A DNA stretch of 53,404 bases from Actinomycetota bacterium (GTDB lineage: Bacteria; Actinomycetota; Acidimicrobiia; IMCC26256; PALSA-555), in NCBI GenBank assembly GCA_016870595.1, contig VGBI01000008.1:1-53404 (forward strand), in the 5' to 3' direction. The position numbers were made by a program, and so were the translations under genes. The notes under the pieces were generated by a model. The model did not search any database. It was given only the letters and a program-made list of their open reading frames with translations, and had not been told where the DNA came from. The number at the start of each line of letters is the position of its first letter. Position 1 is the first letter of the stretch. Below, piece after piece: positions 31,269-39,799 of this stretch.

Positions 31269-32514
31269 CCACGGCCCCCCCGAGGGCCCGCAGGCGACGG
31301 GCCACGAGGACGGGCCGGGGGCGCCGACCGTGCGCGAGCGGTGTCGCGACGTCGCGACGCGCGTAGCTGGCCGTGACCGCGAGGTGTCGGGCTGCGCTCC
31401 GCCACCACGCGCCGGGTCCGACCTGCGTGCCGTGGACCAGCAGACGGTTGCGCTCGTTGTAGTACGCGGAGAGGGCCGAGCCCTCGACGCTGGTCGCCGA
31501 GTGCACGTGGCGCACGACCGAAGCGGGCGCGGTCCGGTAGCGCCAGCCCCGGCGGGCACCCCGGAGCGAGAGATCGACGTCCTCGTAGTACAGGAACAGC
31601 CGCTCGTCGAACAGCCCGACGTCGTCGAGATACTCGCGTCGGAGCAGCACGGCGGCGCCACACCACGCCCCGACCTCGACCGGGGTGTCGTACTGCCCGG
31701 TGTCGACCTCGAGCCACCCGCGGTCGGCGCCGTACCCGTCGGGGGCGACGACCGAGCCGACGTTGTTGCACACCTCGACCGGTACGGCGTCGCTCGGCAC
31801 CGGGTACCAGGCCGGGGTCCGCCCGACCGTGACCGTGCTGGAGACGGTGCCCGACCGCAGCGTCACCGGCGTGGGTGCGTCGGCCGCGAGGCGGAGGGCG
31901 AGATCGCCGCCGGTGCCGGTCGGGATCCGCAGGACCGCGTGCCCGTGGGTCCACTGGCCCCCGGGCTCGTCGTCGGGCATCGGCTCGTCCCCCCAGAACC
32001 CCGCGACGTGCTGGAGGCGGCGCCCCTGGTCGGCCGGACCGACCCGGGCGCCGCTGACCCGGACCCCGAGGTCCCGGGCGTCGCCCCGGCCCCGGCGGTG
32101 GGTGGGCGCCTCGAGGTGGATCTCGACCGCGGGCTCGGCGAGCAGGATCTTGGGGCAGGCGGCGCCGACCCGGGGATCGGCGGCGCAGGTCGCGACCAGG
32201 GGGCCGAGCCATCCGGGGGTGACGAACGCGTCGTTGTTGACCAGGGCCACGTAGTCGGCGTCGCCCCGGGTCCGCATCCCGAGGTTGGCGCCCCCCGCGA
32301 AGCCCCGGTTCGTCGGGCTCTCGACCACGGTGACGCCGGGCAGGTCCCGGCGCACGACCTCGGTGACCGGCAGCCGCGAGCCGTTCTCGACGAGGACGAT
32401 GCGCAGGTGCTCGGCGGGCCAGTCGGTGGCGACGAGGTGCCGCAGGCACTCGAGCGTGAGATCACCGCCGTCGTGGTCCACCACGACCACGTGGACGAGC
32501 GGCGGCGCGCTCAC
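31210..32514 (-). CDS. GT2 glycosyltransferase (rhamnosyltransferase-like) with inserted domain
   Basis: 434 residues from GTG 32514. GT-A motifs: 'HVVVVDHDGGDLTLECL', 'IVLVENGSRLPV', 'NRGFAGGANLGMRTRGDADYVALVNNDAFV' (NND as the metal motif) and 'LFLYYEDVDLSLRGARRGWRY' with the ED-x-DL acceptor signature. Between about residues 140 and 270 there is an extra beta-rich segment ('GHAVLRIPTGTGGDLALRLAA', 'TLRSGTVSSTVTVG') absent from ordinary family members. It sits 4 bp after rfbD, so it very likely uses the dTDP-L-rhamnose made by the upstream genes. Its 3' end overlaps the convergent DUF2142 gene. Confidence 0.88.
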   Translation of the reverse strand: MSAPPLVHVVVVDHDGGDLTLECLRHLVATDWPAEHLRIVLVENGSRLPVTEVVRRDLPGVTVVESPTNRGFAGGANLGMRTRGDADYVALVNNDAFVTPGWLGPLVATCAADPRVGAACPKILLAEPAVEIHLEAPTHRRGRGDARDLGVRVSGARVGPADQGRRLQHVAGFWGDEPMPDDEPGGQWTHGHAVLRIPTGTGGDLALRLAADAPTPVTLRSGTVSSTVTVGRTPAWYPVPSDAVPVEVCNNVGSVVAPDGYGADRGWLEVDTGQYDTPVEVGAWCGAAVLLRREYLDDVGLFDERLFLYYEDVDLSLRGARRGWRYRTAPASVVRHVHSATSVEGSALSAYYNERNRLLVHGTQVGPGAWWRSAARHLAVTASYARRDVATPLAHGRRPRPVLVARRLRALGGAVVRRPALRRHPAGPEPASGR

Positions 32515-32518
32515 CGGT

Positions 32519-33364
32519 TCACCGGGTGAGCGCAGCGACGACGCGGTCCAGCGACTCGCGGTAGTGGGGGAGGGGCTCCAGGCCCGAGAGGCGGAGCGCG
32601 ACGTCGTCGAGCACGGAGTTCGCCGGGCGGGGCGCCGGTCGGGGCGGGACGAGGTCGGCGGTCGCGATCGCCTCGACCCGACCGGGGTCGTGGCCGGCCG
32701 ACTCCATCACCGCCCGGGCGAACTCGAACCACGAGACCTCGCCCTGGTTGGTGGCGTGGAACAGACCGGGGCGGCGGTCGGCGACGATCCGGCGCACGAA
32801 GGCGGCGGCGTCGGCGGCCGCAGTGGGCCGGCCCCGCTGGTCGTCGACGAACCGCAGCGTGGGCTGGTCGGCGGCCGCGCGGAGGATCGTCTTGACGACG
32901 TTGCCGCCGTGCTCGCCGAAGACCCAGGCGATGCGCACAACGGTGACGTCGGGCCGCCCGGCCAGCTCCCGCTCGCCCGCCTGCTTGCTGCGGCCGTAGA
33001 CCGATCGGGGATTGGGCACGTCCCACTCGTCGTAGGGCGTGGGCTTGGTCCCGTCGAACACGTAGTCGGTGGAGAGGTGGACGAGGTGCGCGCCGACCCG
33101 GTCGGCGGCCTCGGCGACGTGGCGGACGGCCAGCGCGTTGACCGTGTACGCGCGGTCGGCTTCGGTCTCGCACGCGTCGACCGCCGTGTAGGCCGCAGCG
33201 TTGACGATCGCGTCGGGGCGCCACCCCGCCACCGCGGCGAGGACGGCCGCGCGGTCGGTGGTGTCGAGGGTCGCCCGGTCGGCGGCGACCACGTCGTGAT
33301 CGGCGAACGCGGTGACCAGCTCGCGGCCGACCTGGCCGGCGGCTCCGGTGATCAGGACCCGCAC
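32519..33364 (-). CDS. rfbD: dTDP-4-dehydrorhamnose reductase
   Basis: 281 residues from GTG 33364. An extended short-chain dehydrogenase: NADPH loop 'RVLITGAAGQVGRELV', 'NAAAYTAVDACETEADRAYTVNA', 'HLSTDYVFDGTKPTPYDEWD' and the catalytic Y-x3-K in 'RSVYGRSKQAGE'. It reduces dTDP-4-dehydro-L-rhamnose to dTDP-L-rhamnose, the last step of the pathway. Fourth gene of the minus-strand rml set in the order rfbA, rfbC, rfbB, rfbD, with a GT2 after it. Confidence 0.95.
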   Translation of the reverse strand: MRVLITGAAGQVGRELVTAFADHDVVAADRATLDTTDRAAVLAAVAGWRPDAIVNAAAYTAVDACETEADRAYTVNALAVRHVAEAADRVGAHLVHLSTDYVFDGTKPTPYDEWDVPNPRSVYGRSKQAGERELAGRPDVTVVRIAWVFGEHGGNVVKTILRAAADQPTLRFVDDQRGRPTAAADAAAFVRRIVADRRPGLFHATNQGEVSWFEFARAVMESAGHDPGRVEAIATADLVPPRPAPRPANSVLDDVALRLSGLEPLPHYRESLDRVVAALTR

Positions 33365-33377
33365 CGTCGGCGTCCCC

Positions 33378-34340
33378 TCAGCGACCGGGCGCCCGCAGCG
33401 GGCGCCACCACCACGAGTTGTCCCGGTACCAGGCCACGGTGGCCGCGAGGGCCTCGCGCAGCTCGCGGGCCGGGCGCCATCCGAGCGCCTCCACCTTGGT
33501 GGTGTCGATGGAGTAGCGCCGGTCGTGACCGAGGCGGTCCTCGACGTAGTCGATCATCTCGTCGCCGTGGCCGAGCAGTCCCAGGATCGCGTCGGTGAGC
33601 TCGCGGTTGGTGATCTCGTTGCCGGCCCCGATGTTGTAGATCTCGCCGACCTCACCCCGGCGCAGCACGAGATCGACCGCAGCACAGTTGTCCATCACGT
33701 AGCACCAGTCGCGCACGTTGAGGCCGTCGCCGTAGAGCGGCACCTTCCGGCCGTCGAGCAGGTTGGTCACGAACAGCGGGATGACCTTCTCGGGGAACTG
33801 GTACGGGCCGAAGTTGTTCGACGACCGGGTCACGAGGACGGGGAGGCCGTAGGTCGTGCGGTACGACATCGCGATCAGGTCCGAGCCCGCCTTCGACGCC
33901 GAGTACGGCGAGCGCGGCTCGAGCCGGTCGGCCTCGGTGAACGAGCCCTCCTCGATGGAGCCGTAGACCTCGTCGGTCGAGATGTGCAGGAAGCGGTCGA
34001 CCCCGACCCGTCGGGCCACGTCGCACATCACGTTGGTGCCGTCGCAGTTCGTGTGCACGAACTCGTCGGGCGAGGCGATCGACCGGTCGACGTGGCTCTC
34101 GGCCGCGAAGTGCACCACGGCGTCGTGCCCGTCCATGACCGCGGTCACGGCGGCGCGATCGGTGATGTCGCCCTGGACGAAGGTGAGGCGGGGGTTGCCG
34201 TCCAGGTCCTCGAGGTTCGCGAGGTTGCCTGCGTAGGTGAGCGCGTCGAACACGGTGACCGAGTCGTCGGAGTGCTCCAGGACGTGGTGCACGTAGTTCG
34301 AGCCGATGAAGCCGGCGCCGCCGGTGACGAGGAGTCGCAC
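33378..34340 (-). CDS. rfbB: dTDP-glucose 4,6-dehydratase
   Basis: 320 residues from GTG 34340. 'RLLVTGGAGFIGSNYVHHVL' (NAD loop), 'VVHFAAESHVDRSI', 'LHISTDEVYGSIEEGSF' with the catalytic TDE, 'SPYSASKAGSDLIAMSYRTTYGLP' with Y-x3-K, 'NNFGPYQFPEKVIPLFV' and 'YGDGLNVRDWCYVMDNCAAV' all match RmlB. It converts dTDP-glucose to dTDP-4-keto-6-deoxyglucose. 13 bp upstream of rfbD and 2 bp after rfbC. Confidence 0.96.
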   Translation of the reverse strand: MRLLVTGGAGFIGSNYVHHVLEHSDDSVTVFDALTYAGNLANLEDLDGNPRLTFVQGDITDRAAVTAVMDGHDAVVHFAAESHVDRSIASPDEFVHTNCDGTNVMCDVARRVGVDRFLHISTDEVYGSIEEGSFTEADRLEPRSPYSASKAGSDLIAMSYRTTYGLPVLVTRSSNNFGPYQFPEKVIPLFVTNLLDGRKVPLYGDGLNVRDWCYVMDNCAAVDLVLRRGEVGEIYNIGAGNEITNRELTDAILGLLGHGDEMIDYVEDRLGHDRRYSIDTTKVEALGWRPARELREALAATVAWYRDNSWWWRPLRAPGR

Positions 34341-34342
34341 GG

Positions 34343-34912
34343 TCAGTACCGCAGCCCGAAGCGGGGCCGCAGCGCCGGATCGATGTCGGCCCGGCGCGGG
34401 TTCGTGCGGTCACGGTCGGAGAGGATCGGCTCGGCGACGCCCCAGTCGGCGGTCACCGCCGGGTCGTCCCAGGCGACCCCGAGCTCGTCGGCCGGGTTGT
34501 AGTAGCCGTCGACGAGGTAGGTGATGGTCATGTCGGTGAGGGCGGCGAAGCCGTGCGCCACTCCCGGCGGGATGAAGATCCCGCGGTGGTCGTGTCCACC
34601 GTCGGCGGTGGCCCCGAGATCGAGGGCCAGGGTCGCACCGTCGGTCGGGGAGCCATCGCGCAGATCGTGCAGGACGACCCGGGCCGTGCCGATGGGCACG
34701 TACCAGTAGTCGGCCTGGTGCAGGTGGTAGTGGAGGCCGACGATGCAGCCGGCCTGGCGGTCGGCCCGGTTGGCCTGGATCATCTCCCGGCCCCCCTGGG
34801 GGATCCACTCGCGTCGGTACGTCTCGACGAACACGCCGCGCTCGTCGCCGAAGACGCGGGGCTCCACGACGCACACCCCGGTGATCGCGGCCGATTCGGT
34901 GACCGTGGTCAT
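34343..34912 (-). CDS. rfbC: dTDP-4-dehydrorhamnose 3,5-epimerase (divergent)
   Basis: 189 residues from the ATG at 34912; an ATG nine bases earlier (34921) is also possible. The cupin fold is clear: 'CVVEPRVFGDERGVFVETYRREW', the catalytic histidine in 'IVGLHYHLHQADYW', 'FIPPGVAHGFAALTDMTITYLVDGYYNPADELGVAWDDP' region and a terminal 'FGLRY'. It departs from textbook RmlC at 'QAGCIVGLHYHLH', where RGVLRGLHxQ is usual, so an arginine of the substrate site is missing. Context between rfbA and rfbB still makes epimerase the best call; a related 3-epimerase is the alternative. Confidence 0.88.
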   Translation of the reverse strand: MTTVTESAAITGVCVVEPRVFGDERGVFVETYRREWIPQGGREMIQANRADRQAGCIVGLHYHLHQADYWYVPIGTARVVLHDLRDGSPTDGATLALDLGATADGGHDHRGIFIPPGVAHGFAALTDMTITYLVDGYYNPADELGVAWDDPAVTADWGVAEPILSDRDRTNPRRADIDPALRPRFGLRY

Positions 34913-34931
34913 CGCTACCATCAGCTCCCGG

Positions 34932-36017
34932 CTATTCGAGGTCGATCTTCGAGTGGTCGCCGAGCATCAGACGCAGGGCGCGGGGTCGGCTCCCCGAGCG
35001 GGTGACCTCGACGTCGCGCCCGACGAGGGAGTCGGCGATGCCGGCGACGCCGACGATACGGGCCCGGTCGAGCACGACCGAGTGGTCGAGCTCGGCGTCG
35101 GTGATCGTGCAGTCGGCCCCGATCGAGGTGAAGGGACCGACGTAGCTGTTGGTCACGACGGTGCCCGGACCCACGATCGACGGGCCGCGCACCCGGGAGT
35201 TGGTGATGACCGCACCGGGCTGGATGACGACCCGGCCCTCGATGCTGGAGGCGTCGTCGACGGTGCCGTGGTTCTCGGGCTCGAGCGTCTCCAGGATGTA
35301 CCGGTTGCTCTCGAGCAGCGGGTCCTTCTTCCCGGTGTCGATCCACCAGCCCTGGAGCACCTCGTGGACGACCCGGTGACCGTGGTCGAGCAGCCACTGG
35401 ATCGCGTCGGTGATCTCGAGCTCACCGCGGGGCGACGGCTGGATCGCCCGCACCGCCTCGTGGATGGTCGGGTCGAACAGGTAGACACCCACCAGCGCGA
35501 GGTCGGAGGGCGGGTGCTCGGGCTTCTCCACCAGCCGCACCACCTCGCCCGAGCCCGTCACCTCGGCCACGCCGAACTGGCGGGGGTCCTCGACCTTGGC
35601 GAGCAGGATCTGCGCCGCCGGGGCCCGGTCGCCCTCGGCGGCCCGGGTGGCGGTGAACCGGTCGACGAACTCGACCAGGCCCTGCTGGAGCATGTTGTCG
35701 CCCAGGTACATGACGAAGTCGTCGTCGCCGAGGAACTCGTGGGCGATCAGCACGCAGTGGGCCAGGCCCAGCGGGGCCTCCTGGGGGAGGTAGGTGACCC
35801 GGACCCCGAAGCGGGCCCCGTCGCCGACGGCGGCCCGGATCTCGTCGGCGGTGTCGCCGACGATGATCCCGATCTCACGGATGCCGGCCGCGGCCATGTC
35901 CTCGATCCCGTAGTAGAGGATCGGCTTGTTGGCCACCGGGACGAGCTGCTTGGCGCTCGTGTGGGTGATCGGCCGGAGCCGCGTGCCGGCTCCCCCGGCG
36001 AGGATCAGACCCTTCAT
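34932..36017 (-). CDS. rfbA: Glucose-1-phosphate thymidylyltransferase, long form
   Basis: 361 residues from the ATG at 36017. 'MKGLILAGGAGTRLRPITHTSAKQLVPVANKPI' is the nucleotidyltransferase signature. 'MYLGDNMLQQGLVEFVD' carries the metal aspartate. Residues beyond about 240 form a left-handed beta-helix ('EGRVVIQPGAVITNSRVRGPSIVGPGTVV'), which marks the longer RmlA type (about 355 residues, as in antibiotic-sugar clusters) rather than the 290-residue type. It makes dTDP-glucose and opens the rhamnose operon. Confidence 0.93.
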   Translation of the reverse strand: MKGLILAGGAGTRLRPITHTSAKQLVPVANKPILYYGIEDMAAAGIREIGIIVGDTADEIRAAVGDGARFGVRVTYLPQEAPLGLAHCVLIAHEFLGDDDFVMYLGDNMLQQGLVEFVDRFTATRAAEGDRAPAAQILLAKVEDPRQFGVAEVTGSGEVVRLVEKPEHPPSDLALVGVYLFDPTIHEAVRAIQPSPRGELEITDAIQWLLDHGHRVVHEVLQGWWIDTGKKDPLLESNRYILETLEPENHGTVDDASSIEGRVVIQPGAVITNSRVRGPSIVGPGTVVTNSYVGPFTSIGADCTITDAELDHSVVLDRARIVGVAGIADSLVGRDVEVTRSGSRPRALRLMLGDHSKIDLE

Positions 36018-36026
36018 CCCGGGCGG

Positions 36027-36096
36027 ATCCTAGTGGTGGGGCCCCGCGCCGGCTCGGGTGGCGCTCCCGGGCAAGCGCGGCGCCCGCCGCTAGGCT
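36027..36096. promoter_or_regulatory. Divergent promoters between rfbA and the 36160 gene
   Basis: In the 142-bp gap, TAGGAT on the minus strand (complement of 36027-36032) lies 9 nt before the rfbA ATG. TAGGCT on the plus strand (36091-36096) would leave a leader of about 57 nt before the ATG at 36160. No operator-like palindrome stands out. Confidence 0.45.
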
Positions 36097-36159
36097 CCCT
36101 CGACCCCGCTGCCGCCACCGGACCGAGTCCAGGGCGGCCCGGACGCCCGGACCGATCGC

Positions 36160-37347
36160 ATGCCCGACGCCACCACCGATCCCGTCCCGGCAGTCCCGTC
36201 CGCCGATCCGTCGTCGGCGCCGTCGTCGCCGGCACTGGAGTGCAGCGTCGTCCTGCCCTGCCTGAACGAGGCCGAGACCCTCGCCGTGTGCGTGCGCAAG
36301 GCCCGGGGCTGCCTCGACGCCGACAACGGCAGCACCGACGGCTCGCAGGCCATCGCCCGGGCCGAGGGCGCTCGGGTCGTCGACGTGCCCGTCGCCGGGT
36401 ACGGCGCCGCGCTCATGGGCGGCATCGAAGCGGCCCGGGGGCGGTTCGTGATCATGGCCGACGCCGACGACAGCTACGACCTCGCCGCTCTCGGGCCCTT
36501 CGTCGAGGCCCTCCGGGGCGGCGCCGACCTGGTGATGGGCAACCGGTTCGCCGGGGGGATCGCCCCGGGGGCGATGCCGCCGCTGCACCGGTACCTGGGC
36601 AACCCGGTCCTCAGCTTCATCGGGCGACTGTTCTTCCGCAGCCGCATCGGCGACTTCCACTGCGGGATGCGGGGCTTCCGGCGCGCCGCCGTCCTCGGCC
36701 TCGGCCTGCGGACCACCGGGATGGAGTTCGCGAGCGAGATGGTCGTCAAGGCCACGCTGGCCGGCTTGGCCATCGCCGAGGTGCCGACGACCCTGTCGCC
36801 CGACGGGCGCAGCCGACCGCCCCACCTGCGCACCTGGCGTGACGGGTGGCGCCACCTCCGCTTCCTCCTGCTCTACAGCCCCCGGTGGTTGTTCCTGTAT
36901 CCCGGTGTGCTCCTCATGACGCTCGGGTTGATCCTCGGGGTCGCGCTCCTCCCGGGGCCGATCGAGTTCGGGGACCGTGCCCTCGACGTCACGGCGCTGC
37001 TGTACGCGATGGCGATGGTCCTGGTCGGGTTCCAGGCGATCATGTTCGCGGTCTTCGCGCGTGCCTTCGCCATGAATGAAGGGCTCCTGCCGGTGTCGCG
37101 GGGGCTCGAGCGCGCGTTTCGCGTCGTCACCCTCGAACGGGGTCTCGTGCTCGGGGTCCTCGCCCTCGTCGCCGGGCTCGCGGTCGCCGTCTACAGCCTC
37201 GTCAACTGGGGCTCGAACGACTTCGGTGCGCTCGACACCCGCGACGCGATCCGGGTCGCGGTGCCGGCGGCGACCCTGATCGTCCTGGGGGTCCAGACGG
37301 TGATGGCCAGCTTCTTCCTCAGCGTCCTCGGCCTGGCCCGTCGATGA
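36160..37347 (+). CDS. GT2 membrane glycosyltransferase with an apparent internal deletion
   Basis: 395 residues from the ATG at 36160. A Ser/Pro/Asp-rich start precedes a DPM1-like domain: 'CSVVLPCLNEAETLAVCVRKA', 'ADNGSTDGSQAIA', 'GYGAALMGGIEAARGRFVIMADADDSYD', 'MGNRFAGGI', 'DFHCGMRGFRR' and 'GMEFASEMVVKA'. The C-terminus has four membrane helices. Between 'RKARGCLD' and 'ADNGSTDG', relatives carry a strand of roughly 10-12 residues (…GEVVV…) that is absent here, so a small in-frame deletion removed part of the nucleotide-binding core. It probably makes or transfers a polyprenyl-phosphate sugar if still active. Confidence 0.83.
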   Translation: MPDATTDPVPAVPSADPSSAPSSPALECSVVLPCLNEAETLAVCVRKARGCLDADNGSTDGSQAIARAEGARVVDVPVAGYGAALMGGIEAARGRFVIMADADDSYDLAALGPFVEALRGGADLVMGNRFAGGIAPGAMPPLHRYLGNPVLSFIGRLFFRSRIGDFHCGMRGFRRAAVLGLGLRTTGMEFASEMVVKATLAGLAIAEVPTTLSPDGRSRPPHLRTWRDGWRHLRFLLLYSPRWLFLYPGVLLMTLGLILGVALLPGPIEFGDRALDVTALLYAMAMVLVGFQAIMFAVFARAFAMNEGLLPVSRGLERAFRVVTLERGLVLGVLALVAGLAVAVYSLVNWGSNDFGALDTRDAIRVAVPAATLIVLGVQTVMASFFLSVLGLARR

Positions 37348-38369
37348 CGGGCGGGCCGCGGGTCACCGCCGTGGTGCTCGCGTACCGGCCCGAGCCGTGG
37401 CTGGAGCGCAGCGTCGAGGCGTTGCTCGCCTCCGTCGACGTCGATGTCGACGTGGTGCTCGTGGACAACGGCGGGACCGAGGGGGCCGTCGACCGGTTGC
37501 GGGGACGGCCGGGACTCACCGTGGTCGGCGACGGGGTGAACCTCGGCTTCTCCGGGGGGTGCAACCTCGGGGCGGCCCACGCCACCGGTGAGTACCTCGC
37601 GCTGGTCAACGGCGACCTCGTGGTGGATCCGGACGCGCTGGCCCGACTGGTCGCCGTCGCCGGGCAGCCCGACGTGGGGGTGGCCGCCGGGAGCGTGCGG
37701 CTCGGCGACGACCGGGAGCGCTGCAACTCGACCGGCAACGAGATCCACTTCCTCGGCTTCTCGTGGGTCGGGGGCTTCGGCCGCCCGGCGACGGAGGCGG
37801 CCGTCGACCGCGACGTCGCCGGGGGCATGGGTGCGCTCGTGTGCCTGCGGCGGTCCGTGTGGGACGACCTCGGTGGCTTCGCCGCGGAGTACTTCGCGTT
37901 CCACGAGGACGCCGAGCTGAGCTGGCGGTGCTGGCAACGGGGGCTGCGGGTCCGCTACGTCGCCGACGCGATCGGCGTGCACCGGTACGAGTTCGACCGT
38001 GAGCCGACCAAGCTCTACCTCGCCGAGCGCAACCGCCTGATGTTCGTCCTGACCTGCTGGGACGGCCGCACCCTCGCACTGCTCGCTCCGCTGTTCGTCG
38101 CCATGGAGGCCGCGGTGGCGCTGATGGCCTGGCGGGGCGGCTGGCTCGGCGACAAGGTCCGGGGCTGGCGCTGGCTGTGGGCGCACCGGGCGTCGCTGCG
38201 GACCCGCCGCGCCACGGTCCAGGCCGCCCGCACGGTGGGGGACCGCCGCCTGGCCCCCCGGCTGGCCGACCGGATGGACGCCCGCAACTTCCCCCTGCCC
38301 GACGCGCTCCGCCCCCTCGACGCCGCGTTGGCGCAGTACTGGCGGATCGTGCGACGGTTCCTGCGGTGA
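37344..38369 (+). CDS. GT2 glycosyltransferase (rhamnosyltransferase-like)
   Basis: 341 residues from the ATG at 37344 (ATGA overlap). 'TAVVLAYRPEPWLERSVEALL', 'DVVLVDNGGTEGAVDRL', 'GVNLGFSGGCNLGAAHATGEYLALVNGDLVV' (NGD metal motif), 'GGMGALVCLRRSVWDDLGGF' and 'YFAFHEDAELSWRCWQRG' form a typical family 2 enzyme of the WbbL-like group. The C-terminus is basic with one hydrophobic stretch near 'LLAPLFVAMEAAVALMAW', suggesting membrane attachment. WbbL-type enzymes transfer rhamnose from dTDP-rhamnose, whose genes lie just upstream on the other strand. Confidence 0.87.
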   Translation: MTGGPRVTAVVLAYRPEPWLERSVEALLASVDVDVDVVLVDNGGTEGAVDRLRGRPGLTVVGDGVNLGFSGGCNLGAAHATGEYLALVNGDLVVDPDALARLVAVAGQPDVGVAAGSVRLGDDRERCNSTGNEIHFLGFSWVGGFGRPATEAAVDRDVAGGMGALVCLRRSVWDDLGGFAAEYFAFHEDAELSWRCWQRGLRVRYVADAIGVHRYEFDREPTKLYLAERNRLMFVLTCWDGRTLALLAPLFVAMEAAVALMAWRGGWLGDKVRGWRWLWAHRASLRTRRATVQAARTVGDRRLAPRLADRMDARNFPLPDALRPLDAALAQYWRIVRRFLR

Positions 38370-39799
38370 ACGAGCCGTTGACACCCGCGACGGACGCGGT
38401 CGACGAGCCGGACGCCCCCCACGAGCCGGACGCGCCCGACGAGCCCCACGAGCCGGACGCGCCGGACCCCGGGCGTCGGGTCACCGGATGGTGGCGACGG
38501 GCCTGGCCCTACCTGGTCGTCGTCGCGGTCGCGCTCGTAGGGAGCGCCCTCCACACCGCCCGCTACACGGTGCTCTCACCCTTCGACGAGAGCCGCCATC
38601 TCGACTACATGGCCCGGATCTACGAGGACGGCTACGTGGTGAAGCTCGGCGACAAGCTCGCCGACACCGCGATGCGGCTCGAGGCGTGCCGCGGCGTCGA
38701 CGTTCCCGACTACGTCCCGCCCCCGTGCGCCACCCGCCGGTTCGACCCGGTCGCGTTCCGCGACGAGGGCTACAACAACGCGGTCAACAACCCGCCGCTC
38801 TACTACCTCGTCACCGGCGGGGTCGCCTACGGCGCCGAGGGGGTCGGTCTGTCCGACAGCGTCCTCGACCCCGCCCGGCTCATGGGCGGAGTCTGGCTCG
38901 CGGCCGGCCTCGCGCTCGTGGTGCTCGCCGGCGACCGCCTTCGGGTCCGGCGGATCCCGCTCGTCGCCGCCGCAGTGATCTTCGCCCTCGCGCCCGAGCC
39001 GTTGTTCATGGCCGCCACGGTCAACGCCGACTCCGCGGCGATCTTCGCCGGGGCCCTCACGCTCGTGGCGGCGCTCGCCTGGGAGCGTCGTCGCCTCCCG
39101 ATCGGGTGGCTCGCCGCCGTGGGCGTGCTGGTGGCGGCGCTCAAGATGACCAACCTCATCGGGGTGGGCATCGTCGCGCTCTGGTTCGCGACGCAGGCGC
39201 TCCGGGTGCGCGGCCGTGACCCCGAGGGCGGCCGCACGCCGCGTGAGTACCTCTGGGCGATCGCGCTGCTCGTGGGTGGCGCAGTGGGCATGACGCTGCT
39301 GTGGATTGCGATCGCCGGGGCCCGGGCCACGGTCGACGCCCTCGCCCTCCCGTCGAACCAGCAGTTCTACGAGCCCGGCTTCCCGTGGCAGGCCTTCGCG
39401 CTGCGCCAGAACGTCTTCTCCCTGTTCCCGCCGCTGGGGGGCCTCCGTCCGCCGGTGCTCGCGACCCGCATGAACGACACCGTGGCCTATGCGTCCGGGT
39501 GGCTGGCCGGGGCCGTGGTGATCACCGCGGCGCTGCGCTTCGACGCCCGCCGTCGGCTGGTGACCCTCGGGGCGTGGACCGGGGCGGTGCTGCTCCTCGC
39601 CGGTCCCGGCTTCATCATGTCGACGTGGGTGGTCAACCGGGTGATCTTCCAGCCGGTCGCCCGCTACGGCCTGAGCGCGATCCCGATGCTGGTCCTGGCC
39701 ACGGCCGTGACCGTCCGGGGCCGGGTCGGCACGGTGCTGATCGCCGCGTTCGCACTGCTCGCGGCCGGGACCGTGCTCGGTACCCTGACGTTCGGATGA
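38366..39799 (+). CDS. DUF2142 family membrane protein with EPDAP-repeat N-terminus
   Basis: 477 residues from GTG 38366 (GTGA overlap). The first 35 residues are a low-complexity acidic run (EPDAPHEPDAPDEPHEPDAPD) coded by near-repeats. Then comes a DUF2142-like layout: 'WPYLVVVAVALVGSALHTARYTVLSPFDESRHLDYMARIYEDG', 'NNAVNNPPLYYLVTGGVAYG' and about ten helices. It is a paralogue of the gene at 29634. Predicted GT-C-like glycosyltransferase; substrate unknown. Confidence 0.82.
   Translation: MNEPLTPATDAVDEPDAPHEPDAPDEPHEPDAPDPGRRVTGWWRRAWPYLVVVAVALVGSALHTARYTVLSPFDESRHLDYMARIYEDGYVVKLGDKLADTAMRLEACRGVDVPDYVPPPCATRRFDPVAFRDEGYNNAVNNPPLYYLVTGGVAYGAEGVGLSDSVLDPARLMGGVWLAAGLALVVLAGDRLRVRRIPLVAAAVIFALAPEPLFMAATVNADSAAIFAGALTLVAALAWERRRLPIGWLAAVGVLVAALKMTNLIGVGIVALWFATQALRVRGRDPEGGRTPREYLWAIALLVGGAVGMTLLWIAIAGARATVDALALPSNQQFYEPGFPWQAFALRQNVFSLFPPLGGLRPPVLATRMNDTVAYASGWLAGAVVITAALRFDARRRLVTLGAWTGAVLLLAGPGFIMSTWVVNRVIFQPVARYGLSAIPMLVLATAVTVRGRVGTVLIAAFALLAAGTVLGTLTFG

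Noticed and set aside
38401-38466. CRISPR-like direct repeats
   Set aside because: These are coding near-repeats (EPDAP) in phase with the DUF2142 gene, without spacers.
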